Positions 11,283 through 20,415 of a DNA stretch of 64,000 nt are shown here, one piece after another (position 1 is the stretch's first letter; every line of letters begins with the position of its first letter). Origin of the DNA: Rhodosorus marinus (taxonomy: Eukaryota > Rhodophyta > Stylonematophyceae > Stylonematales > Stylonemataceae); NCBI GenBank assembly GCA_029953675.1, contig JAMWBK010000012.1, positions 744,001 through 808,000 of the forward strand. Reading direction: 5' to 3'. The position numbers were made by a program, and so were the translations under genes. The notes under the pieces were generated by a model, which did not search any database, was not told where the DNA came from, and worked only from the letters and a program-made list of their open reading frames with translations.

Positions 11283-11687
11283 TTAATGTGCACGTGGCCG
11301 GTCTGGATTGTCAAGATCTTCATAAAAGGGCTCGACGTTGATAAATCTAAGGCTCCTTCTCCCAATGACCTTGCCGACCATGTACGTCAAAAAAATTGAA
11401 AACGAAAACCAAGCTAGGGGCACTAACTCCTGCTCCGGATCCACCGTCGGTTTCTTCACAAGCTGGTTCAACCTCTCCCGCAGCAAAGCAAATTCCTTCT
11501 TGAACTCCGAGACCCGATAAGGCATTCTCTCCACAGAAGTCGCAATATATTGCTGCCGAAGCTTCTGGGTCACCTCCCATCCAGGTTCGGCAACGTTCTT
11601 CATCCTTACAATATTATTCTTATCCAAAACCCCAATTCCAAACGTCATCATGTTCAGAACATTCCTGATTGCCTCCCTACCAGCCAT
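11283..11687 (-). CDS. Mitochondrial F1Fo ATP synthase subunit g-like
   Basis: Single-exon gene of 134 aa, starting at the ATG at 11687; upstream in-frame codons are G-rich leader. The C-terminal part has one membrane segment (about residues 92-110, LVPLAWFSFSIFLTYMVG) carrying a GxxxG motif (GKVIG) followed by RRSLRFINV. This matches the end of subunit g, where the membrane helix runs WFYVGEIIGKRGIIGYDV in animals. An amphipathic stretch with EFKKEFALLRERLNQL precedes it, as in the family. Subunit g sits at the dimer interface of the mitochondrial ATP synthase and shapes cristae. Sequence similarity is weak, as is normal for this subunit. An unrelated one-pass membrane protein remains possible. 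Confidence 0.6.
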   Translation of the reverse strand: MAGREAIRNVLNMMTFGIGVLDKNNIVRMKNVAEPGWEVTQKLRQQYIATSVERMPYRVSEFKKEFALLRERLNQLVKKPTVDPEQELVPLAWFSFSIFLTYMVGKVIGRRSLRFINVEPFYEDLDNPDRPRAH

Positions 11688-13020
11688 CTCGTCTTCCTCT
11701 TCCCCGAAACCAAAACAACAACAACAAAAAAACACCACCCCCCTCCCCCAACCCCTCCCCAACCCCCTTTCCTCCTCCAACCTCGCCTCCAAAATCGTTA
11801 AATAATCAGTCTAAACAGTTTTCTTCCTTATTTCAACTAATCTAACCTCCAACGTATTCCTAAAACTAAACTCAAGATCTCCTCCCCTTCCTACCTCCCC
11901 TTCCTACCTCTTCCTTCCTCCTCCCCTTCCTACCTCTTCCTTCCTCCTCCCCTTCCTACCTCTTCCTTCCTCCTCCCCTTTCCCTCCCTCTCTATCCAAT
12001 CTCCCAAACCGTCCCGAAAAGCACAAAAGTCTCCATTGATCACAACTTTTTCCCAACCCCTCAAAACCGATCCAAAAACACTGCCCTGACCCATTTTCCA
12101 AACTCGTCAAAAAAAAAGTCCCTAACAATACTAACGGCCAGAAAAAATTATTATGAAATAGAAATCAATCCTCCAATCTCATACTATTTCAATACCCCCC
12201 CTCCTCTTCCTTCATTGTAGAATTCTTGATTTCACTTCTTCACCTCACCCCCCTTATATTTTTTTTTGTTCTTGGTAATTATTATATTTAAAAGTATTAA
12301 TTACCTAATTTAGTCCTTTTCACTTTAACTTTATCTCCTCCTCCAACAAAAAGAAGTGTTTCTTTGTTGTGTAACACAATAAAAGAGTTTGCAAACGATG
12401 TTCCACCCCTGGGTGCTTTTTTTTTGAGTGGAAAACGGTATCGGATCTTGGGAGGGGGAGAGAAGGTGGTGGAGTGTTTTTTTTCGTTTTAGGAAAGATG
12501 GATATTCAATCTGTATTTTGAATAGTGATTGATATCACGATAATGATTGGATGTCTAGTCATTATTGAAAACCCGGGGGGTGGGGGATCGAGTGGATGAG
12601 GCATTGTTGTTTACTCGTCGCACTGTCTCGTGAAGCGTGAGAACGTCGAACAGATCTCGGCAAACTGCCCGGGGTTTTGAAATCGAAGCGTCGGCTGACC
12701 GTCTTGTTTACTGGGTAGACACCCCGCAAGTACTCCGCACTATCCTACTCACGCGATTTTCGACGACACCAAAGCGGTTGGCTCTGCGGTGACGCGCGCC
12801 TTGGCGATCTCTATAAATACATTTTTAAGCTCGTGCCTTGATCCCTGGAAATCGTTGCGCGAGCAGCTTGCAATTCCCTCGGTTGCGCCGCGCTCGCTCG
12901 GCATTCTCGAGCACATACTCACGTTTAACCCCAGGGCTATTGGACCGGTTGACGGCAAGCGGCTATAGCAATGGTTCGGTCCCCCAATCAATCCGTTTCC
13001 TACCTTTGACCTCTCAAAAC
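11688..13020. other. Pyrimidine-rich intergenic region
   Basis: The first 300 bp are C/T-rich on the plus strand, so G/A-rich on the coding strand of the ATP synthase gene. They include a minisatellite (separate entry). Positions 12120-12560 are AT-rich with T-runs. No gene was recognised up to the end of the RING gene. Confidence 0.45.
11881..11983. repeat. CT-rich minisatellite, 26-bp unit
   Basis: About four near-identical units containing CCTACCTCTTCCTTCCTCCT followed by CCCCTT. It lies upstream of the minus-strand ATP synthase gene. Confidence 0.8.
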
Positions 13021-14237
13021 TCACACCGCGCCCACGCTCTCAAGCTGTACGCTCTCAAGCTGAGCGCTCACATTCTCGCTCGACACAGCCTCCTTGCAGA
13101 TTGGACAGTTCTTGCCACTTTGTGACATCAACCACTTCTTTATGCACGTCTGATGGAAGAGGTGATTACATCTCAGACCCACCGTTTTGTCACTGCAGTC
13201 AGGTCCGCCATAGTCTTCTAGGCATATTGCACAAGTTGCAGGGTCCTGAACATCCACCTCTTCTAGAAGAATTTTCAATTCTTCTTCTGTAAGAACGGTC
13301 TGCGTTTCCAAACGGTCATACAAACGTCAGCGGGGTAGGGAGAGTGCGGGACACCCGGCGGCGGCAAATGTTTTCAGACTCACCTGTGGATGCGACCCAG
13401 CCGAATCGCCAGCGAGCGGCATGGACCCCACCATGGGGTGGGGAATGTATGGGCGAATTACGAAGATGGAAGTGCGCCGGTAGAGGTAGCTGACGAACAA
13501 ACCGAGAACGATGGCGTACAAAACACAAGCAATGGTCCATATTATGGGACCGGTGATGACGGGTTCTTCGCAGTCAAGTTTGATGTCTTCCTGGTTCTGA
13601 ACGTTGGCAGCGAAGAGATGCAGGAAGCAATAAAAGCAAACATTGATTTTTGGATTCAGTACGTCGTACTCTTCAGGGGTAAAGCCAGAATGAGAAACCC
13701 GCATAGCACTTGGGAGCGCACGTTTGGATCTTGGTGGCACACTACATCTCCTCCCGATTCAGCGCTTGCCAGGAACGGTCGTGCTTGTCTCTTAGCTTCC
13801 GGACACCGAATAAAAACTCCGATTTCAGAAGGAACAAATGCGACCACTGAAGTGAATCCAGTAGTATTCTGACCCGGCTCCACTTCGACTTGCAGGCGAC
13901 AGAGAACACCCCGAGCCGGAGGAGGAGCTGGGCTTTCCTGAACCTCCACTGAGGTCGCGACACAATTCACTTCGTCAAGATCTTCGCAGTCTGCTACTCT
14001 ATCCTACAACGCGATGCGAATTAGAGACCGAGGATTTCAGCTCTCCCACAACTATCGAGATGGCACTCCAAAATGAAAACAAAAAAAGCAGCTCTGAAAA
14101 AAAAGGGGACCATTACTCACATTGTAAACTTGCCAGGAATCAATCGCGTAGAACATAGCGCCTCCCAAAATCGTAAACAGAACAGCCAACATTAACGTGC
14201 CTAGGGCTATAGTCCCCCATGATGCCCTCTGCGGCAT
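13021..14237 (-). CDS. Two-TM RING-H2 E3 ubiquitin ligase-like membrane protein
   Basis: Four exons on the minus strand: 14237-14121, 14003-13746, 13668-13384 and 13299-13021, about 312 aa. A first membrane segment lies at about residues 14-32. A Cys-containing, presumably lumenal or extracellular region follows, and a second membrane segment lies at about 164-187 (ITGPIIWTIACVLYAIVLGL). A C-terminal RING-H2 has the spacing C243-x2-C246-x17-C264-x-H266-x2-H269-x2-C272-x12-C285-x2-C288. RING-H2 proteins recruit E2 enzymes, so an E3 ligase acting at a membrane is likely. The second intron (13745-13669, donor GTAGTG) was chosen because it restores frame; its exact borders are less certain than the others. 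Substrate and membrane are unknown. Confidence 0.75.
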
Positions 14238-14966
14238 GTTTTTTTTTCTTTCCCTCTCGCCCTCTCTTCAGCATGGGCGGAACACGTCCCCCCTAGAACT
14301 CAATACGGGGATGAAGTATTACCCCGAAAACAGCTAAGCGCACCTTCCAATCCCTCTCTTCACATCGCCGACAAGCACAAGCAGCCCACAAAAGCAAAAA
14401 AAAACAACGCAGTTCGTCCTGAAGACCTAAAACCAACACCCAAACCTATCTCTTCTCTCGTCGCTAGTTCCAACTACCCTCCACTCCCACGTCCAAATGC
14501 TAACCTCACTTATATCTTCCGAAACACCAGTTCCTTCATCTCCATCCCACCCCACCCATTTCTTCTTTTCCCATCAAACACGTTCTTCCCCATCCTCTGC
14601 GTCAGCAATCCAACCCAAAAAGGTAAAATGCTCACCAGTTTCCCCTCCTCCTGCTGCCACTAAGCAAACCTAGCAAGATCCAAAAACACATATCCCACCC
14701 CTCCATGCAATTCTGATCATACCAAAGTATAAACGATATAATAGCGTTTATTTTGTATATATTATTGTTTGGATAAAATTTAACGATTGTATACACCTTA
14801 TTTTGGTGGAAAATTTTTGTCACCAGCCCTATCGATTTTGGGATTTTTTCTTTTTCGGTTGAGGGGTTGGATCCTCTGACCCCCCCCCCTGCGGCTTTCC
14901 CCATCGAGAAAATGTTCAGCTGACGCTTGAGTTGAGTGTGCAAGTTGGCTTGTAGAACGATGGGCT
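14238..14966. other. Intergenic, no gene recognised
   Basis: It holds the upstream region of the RING gene and, at 14715-14825, an AT-rich tract. There is a C-run at 14880-14889. No conserved coding sequence was seen. Confidence 0.4.
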
Positions 14967-15174
14967 TTAGAGCGGTTTGAGCACGTCGTCTGAAAGGTTT
15001 CTATTGTGAAGATGGAGGTCCTCCTTCCCCTTACGTTTGTGTGTTTGTAAACTCACCTGGAAAGAACTTTCCACAACCCCGTTGAGCCTGTCTGGACTCG
15101 TCTTCAGCATCGCTCCCAAAAAGCTCGTCCAGGTTAACCTCCAACCACCTAACCCCTTCCAAATCTCTCTCCAT
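14967..15174 (-). CDS. Possible 46-aa two-exon small protein
   Basis: An ATG at 15174 opens a 39-codon exon (15174-15057) ending at a good donor (CCAG/GTGAGT). The matching acceptor (CTTTCAG) at 14990 leads in frame to a short exon (14989-14967) ending in TAA. The predicted product starts MERDLEGVRWLEVNLDELFG and ends DDVLKPL. It is acidic, without a signal or membrane segment. I do not recognise it. The clean donor, acceptor and kept frame are the only support; it may be part of a longer gene or an untranslated transcript. Confidence 0.35.
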
Positions 15175-16061
15175 GACAGTACCCAATATTTTATTATAAT
15201 ATACATAAATAGTACGTAGAAAAATAATTATTTTGTGCGCTGGCAATGATTTTTATATCAATATTTCTTTACGTTATATTTATATTCAGGTTTTGATCGC
15301 ACTGCAGGCTAACCCCCCTTAAAAATCAATGAATACGAATGCGAGAATTCTGGTTTTCTACTCTTTCTGGTGGAAGTGCGGGACCATCGCGTTCTCCGTT
15401 GGTGGAAATAGTATCTTTTGAATAAAATTAATTTTAGCTTATACTAATCAATTTCGTGGTTTTCGTCCAATTAGCAAGGAGTGAATAAAATGAGAAAATA
15501 TTTTTGTACGTTGTACTTTCCTACCCCTGGATCTTTGCTAATAGGGTTTTGTGGTAATAATATCGACATATCTCATGCTTTTGGAATTGATTTTAGCCCC
15601 TATACGGCTGTACGTTTAGTGTGTAAGTTTTACTGAAAAAAACTGTTAGTTTCAGCAGGTCATGGGATTGCTTGTACTCGAATCGTTGTATTTATTACGG
15701 ATATTCAATGGTTGCGGTCGCTGGGATATGATGGGATGGAAAGTGTGGTTAAATATTTTTTTATTCATTGTTTGAGGACTGGTTGGCAAGACTAGCTGAT
15801 GCCATTGCCTCGATGACAGGCTGCGGGTTGGGATGTGTGTTTGCCACAGCCAGTTGATGATGCACGGCTCGACTGATCAGAATCAATATTCCAACGGCGA
15901 GCCTTGTGTGCGGATCAAGCACTGTCGTACCATTGCGCTCCTCTGCGCTGTGTATGTGTGTGTAGCTGTTTTCGGCTCATCCAGATCTGATTCTGAAAGC
16001 GCGAAAGCAACGGTCTTCAGGATCAAATCTGGTTGAGACGATAATTGGGACACCATTCCTG
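15175..16061. other. AT-rich intergenic region
   Basis: Positions 15180-15660 are strongly AT-rich. No coding sequence, repeat or RNA gene was recognised. Confidence 0.4.
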
Positions 16062-16614
16062 TTAATGATTCTCGCCCAGTCGAGTAGCGCAGTAGGTTCT
16101 TGCGGTTTCAAGCCTCTGGCCGGTGGCTTTTCCGTTGGATGCTATGAACCAGACCTCGTTGGAGCCAGCACCAAATTCAATGAATATGAGCGGTCTCGTT
16201 GTGCCTAGCACATTTCTCGTGTACGTCCACACCAAGTCCATCAACCCCTCCTGATGTACACCCTTGGAGTTTGCCATCTGGGTACACCTTGCTTCATCCG
16301 GCTGCTCGTGAAGATGGTGGTGCCGCTTACTGTAGATCCAAGCTCGGGTCCCAAAGACGCCGACCAGAATTCTGACCATTTGGCCTCCTGAATCCGACCT
16401 GCAGGTTGCGTGCGAATCTTGTTAGTAGCTTCGTTCCTCGGCGTCATGCGCAGGCTACGCTGGTAGTTCGAAGCTCGACGAGAGCCCTCAGCTCCTCCTT
16501 GCGACCGGGATAACACAAGGTGTCCGCCGTTCGTGTGTGTGGGTATATCGGTTTCAAACCGTCATCGCTGCCAATAGCTAGGTGGGTGAGCATCAGTTCA
16601 AGGTGGTTACGCAT
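16062..16614 (-). CDS. Candidate split gene of unknown function
   Basis: On the minus strand, just below the stop of cardiolipin synthase, an open frame from an ATG at 16614 reads MRNHLELMLTHLAIGSDDGL and on to about 16453. A second frame ends at 16062 and contains TRPLIFIEFGAGSNEVWFIA. Between them a splice acceptor region with a textbook branch point and acceptor is visible (CTACTAAC, then CCTGCAG at about 16400). No donor that joins the two frames was found, so the model is incomplete. Codon choice looks protein-like, but I recognise no family. Confidence 0.3.
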
Positions 16615-16722
16615 CCCAGTCGAGGGTGACGAAGGAAAAGGCGACAAAGGAACGCCATCAGCCCGTATTAAGCTTCGATAGGTTAATGTAGGCACATGCA
16701 GCCCTTCTGTTTCCCCAGATCC

Positions 16723-17594
16723 CTAACTAGATCTCTTGAAGATAGATTGAGTCATCGATTTGTACATGTAGCGTCCACCGGACGCAACCGTGGTGAACGC
16801 GACGACAAGCACCAGAGAATTCTTGACCATAGGCAGGTCCAGATCTGACAATAGTGGTTAGAGAACAGCATGTCACTATGAGTTCCTGCCGAGTCTTCCT
16901 CCGGACAGAGAAAAGGCAAACTCCTACCGTTATCTATCAGGTTGAGCATCGAGTACGCGGCTAAGACCAACTGCAAGCTCGTGTTCGCCTTGCTTATATA
17001 CTCCACTTTTATGGGCACTGGAGGTAGGTTTGTATCGAAGGCGTGACGAAGGCCTAAACCCCTCGAGCTGAGCTGCCTTCTCCTTAGCACGATCCATCCG
17101 CTCATGAGAAGCACGTCTCTTCCGATGATCATGCCGAAGAGCCATACGGGTATAACGGACTTCCAAGCCAGTCCAGTGAAAACTGATGACACGAGCACCT
17201 TGTCTGCCAGCGGGTCAAGAACGGCTCCGAGAGGGGTCTTCATATCATATTTCCGGGCGATGTAGCCGTCCAAATAGTCCGTGATCCCGAGCAAGACGAC
17301 ACCGGCAGTTGCTGCTTGTGGATAATCCGCCACGATCAAACATCCGAGCGCGGGGGCACACGCAATTCGCATTGAGCTCAACAAGTTCGGGACTCCAAAG
17401 TTGCTCTTCCCCTTAGACTTTGACGGAGTCGAATGTGAAGCACGCAAAAGTATCTGATTTCCCGAAATTTTACCCCGCTGACTGGCCTGGCTCAGTCGCG
17501 CCGCTCTCAAGCCGCCACGACCGACCCACCAAAGGCCGTTCCACTCCCATCTCCATCGCAGAACCGCACTGGGACGAAGCAAACCCACCTGCAT
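16723..17594 (-). CDS. CLS: Cardiolipin synthase, CDP-alcohol phosphotransferase type (mitochondrial)
   Basis: Two exons: 17594-16928 and 16844-16723, about 262 aa. A long Arg/Trp-rich, Asp/Glu-poor N-terminus (about 65 residues) looks like a mitochondrial presequence. VPNLLSSMRIACAPALG opens the enzyme, and the CDP-alcohol phosphotransferase motif is complete: DYLDGYIARKYDMKTPLG, then AVLDPLAD (D-x2-D-G-x2-A-R-x8-G-x3-D-x3-D). IIGRDVLLM and YISKANTSLQLVL are typical of eukaryotic CRLS1/CLS rather than PGP synthase. It joins phosphatidylglycerol and CDP-diacylglycerol to make cardiolipin in the inner membrane. Exon 2 supplies the last membrane segment (LVLVVAFTTVASGGRYMY). PGP synthase is the main alternative. 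Confidence 0.85.
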
Positions 17595-17774
17595 CTAAGC
17601 CAACGACCATAAGATCCTCAGAACTTGTTCAGTATCGAAACCTTGGAGATAACAAAATTCTTTTCAAATGTAGGTTGAACAAAGTCCCATTTGTCCTCTC
17701 CCAATATCTGCTCCGCTTCCTCTCCCCACTCCCTCCTCAAGCCATCTGTTTTCCATCCTCAAAACAATCACCAC

Positions 17775-17823
17775 TTTCAGGGTGATGTGAATAGCTGAGC
17801 TGGAAATAGCTAGTCACCCTGAA
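17775..17823. repeat. Hairpin module 1 (CAGGGTGA/TCACCCTG arms)
   Basis: TTTCAGGGTGA at 17775-17785 and its perfect reverse complement at 17813-17823 enclose a 27-nt loop. Confidence 0.8.
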
Positions 17824-17861
17824 ATCTACCCTTACTAAATCCTACGCTTACCAACCCATCG

Positions 17862-17910
17862 ATTCAGGGTAGCGCTCTTCTTTTTGCAGAAAAGAGCTGT
17901 CACCCTGAAG
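17862..17910. repeat. Hairpin module 2 (CAGGGT/ACCCTG arms)
   Basis: TTCAGGGT and ACCCTGAA pair, and inside them GCTCTT pairs with AAGAGC, giving an interrupted stem with a T-rich loop. Confidence 0.75.
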
Positions 17911-17943
17911 TAGATTCCAAACTCTGGCTGTGCTAGGGTATTG

Positions 17944-17993
17944 CCTCAGGGTGACCTGACTTGCTGCATAGAAAATCAATAGTCACCCTGAGG
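17944..17993. repeat. Hairpin module 3 (perfect 12-bp arms)
   Basis: CCTCAGGGTGAC at 17944-17955 and GTCACCCTGAGG at 17982-17993 are perfect inverted repeats with a 26-nt loop. Confidence 0.85.
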
Positions 17994-18299
17994 ACGAGAT
18001 TTTTTCTTGTCGAGTATATCTTGTTGAGAGGGTGGGTGGCATGGCTCTTGAGCTGTTGGTGAAGAGGTTTCTATAGATTTGGAGATGAGTGTATGTCCTG
18101 ATCAGGTTAAGAGAGGAGCTAAGACTTTATATGGTTTCAAAGTAAGCGAAGAACCGTTTGTTGGATTCGGAAGGAAAGGCGGTATTTCTGCCTGTGGTTT
18201 CCTGGATGGACGAACTGATTTGATTCGTTTTTTTTTTCTTGTCTGCCTCTCTTGCAGATTGTTTTTAAGTTGTTTTGCTGGTATTTGAGGAATTTTTTA

Positions 18300-20415
18300 A
18301 TGGATCAATGGGATTCCAAGTTGACCAAGGAGGCGGTGAACAGGATGGTGTCTGGAGATACGAGCTTTCAGCCCGTGGTTCAGATCGCCGAGATGAGGAA
18401 GGTGCCGAACCAGAAGGGAAGCGATAGATGGCGGTGTCAGATTAGTGACGGAGGTCACAGTTGTGCGGCGATGTTAGCCTCACAACTGAATGAGCTCGTC
18501 AAGAACAATGAGCTGCAAAACCTCTCCATCGTTCAGCTCAAGGAGTTTATTGCCAATACCATTCAAGGAAGAAAGTAAGTAAGCGTTTTTGATATCCTCG
18601 CAACCGGAATTTTTTGTGATATTAGACCGTCTGGCAAAGGACGAAGAGAAGAGAACCTCACCGTTGGGACATTGTTACCTACAGGGTACTGGTCATCTTA
18701 AACCTTGAAGTTCGGAGTCCACCCCTTACACACAAGATCGGAAATCCACAAGATATCAATGGAAAAAGCGGCGTTCCCAAGCCGGATCCCTCTCTTCAAT
18801 CAGCCGCAGCGAGCCCGGGAGCATCTCCAGTAAGCGCTGGTAGCTCCGAGGTCAAGGGCAACGCGGCGGTCAAACGTGAGCCTTGGCGCTCTGGAGGAGG
18901 AAGCAGTGGTGCTATTCTTAGGGTTGGAGCGGAGCAGGTCAGTGGGAGCCAACACTTCTTCCCGATCATGACCATCAATCCGTATCAGAATCGATGGAGA
19001 ATCCGCGGGCGGGTGACCAACAAGGGAGCTCTTCGAAAGTACCAAAACGCAAGGGGCGAGGGCCAAGTCATGTCCTTTGAGATTGCCGATGACTCCGGAA
19101 GCATCAAGGTGGCTTGTTTCCAGGACATGGCCAAACAAATGTCCTCGAGGATCGTCATGGGGAAGACCTACACCATCGCCAAAGCGAATCTCAAGCAGGC
19201 CGACGCTCGATTCAACCAATGTACTTCGGAGTGGGAGATGATGCTCAACAACGACTCGGAAGTGGAGCCGTTTGAAGACGATGGAAGCATTGCCCAGATC
19301 AAATATAACTTTGTCACCATCGGTGGCCTTGCTACAATGGAGTCCGGCAGCTTCATAGATATCCTCGGGGTTGTTATTGAGGTTTGTGGTTTCCGTTTCT
19401 CCCTCGTGAACTCAGCGAATACGTTGGTGGACGCCAGCCTGCTGGCGTTGTTCGTGGCTGCTCCTGAGCTGTAGGAAGAGGACGGTGCCTTCGCTGACTT
19501 CGCTGACTTCGCTGCCCATCATGTGTTCAGGTTTCTGATATTGTAGAACTTACATCGAGAAGTACTGGAGATCTGCTACTGAAGCGGTCGGTTACGCTTA
19601 CGGATCGGTCTGAGAAATCCATTGCCTTGACGTTGTGGGGAGACCTTGCACAGAACTTGATTAGTTCGGCGGAGGGAAATCCAATCCTTCTCTGTAAAGG
19701 CGTCAAGCGGGGCGATTTCCAGGGCATTTCGTTGGATTCTCTGCGGTCATCGTTCTTCGAACTCAACCCAGCGATGGATGAAGCGTTTACGCTCAAGGGA
19801 TGGTACGACGCCACGGGTAAATCACTGAAAATAGAGTCGGTGAATAGTATGGCAGGTGGCGGTATCGGTTTGAACGATACCGAGCGGCTGACGATTAAGG
19901 AAGGGATTGAACTGAAGGAAAAAGACCAGGTGAATGATCCAAAGGGGATGGTGTTCACGATTAGGGCTGTGTTAGTGATGATCAAGAAGGATCGAGACCT
20001 CTGGTACCCGGCAGATCCAGAGACGAATAAGAAACTTGTACCGAGCTCCACAGGGAAGTGGAGGAACGAGGTGACGAGCAAGGAATACGACGATCCAAAC
20101 TACCGCTACGTACTTAACGTCAACGCCCAAGACCACACGGGTACGATGTGGCTCAGCTTCTTCGATGAGGCGGCGCAGACAATCATTGGTAAGTCCGCAA
20201 CGGAGATGAGCGATCTGCAGGAGTTCAGGGAGAATGAATACGAACGGCTGTTGGAGGCACCGCTTTTGAAGCCGTACGTCCTTCGAGTGCGGGCAAAGCA
20301 GGATACGTGGCAGGATGAAGTCCGGGTTAAGTATCAAGTTCTCAAGGCGAGTCCAGTGGACTTTGGGACGGAAAGCAGAGTAGTCATGGAAGAGATTGGA
20401 AAGCTCCATCAATAG
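18300..20415 (+). CDS. RPA1: Replication protein A large subunit (RPA1/RPA70), zinc-ribbon cysteines absent
   Basis: Three exons: 18300-18574, 18685-19381 and 19531-20415, about 618 aa, near the usual length. The N-terminal RPA70N/DBD-F domain covers about residues 1-105. A Ser/Lys-rich linker leads to DBD-A (about 180-290; TINPYQNRWRIRGRVTNKG, RGEGQVMSFEIADDSGSIKV), DBD-B (about 295-415; LTLWGDLAQ) and DBD-C (about 430-618; LKGWYDATGKSLKIESVNSM). RPA binds single-stranded DNA in replication, repair and recombination. In DBD-C the four zinc-ribbon cysteines expected at about residues 486-506 are missing: the region reads YPADPETNKKLVPSSTG then KWRNEVTSKEYDD. The rest of the OB fold is intact, so this is not decay. 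A specialised paralogue of another RPA1 gene is possible. Confidence 0.93.

Larger units (their letters stand above)
17595..18299. other. Divergent region between CLS and RPA1
   Basis: It should hold both promoters. The main content is three tandem hairpins (separate entries). A T-rich run at 18230-18300 lies directly before the RPA1 start. Confidence 0.5.
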
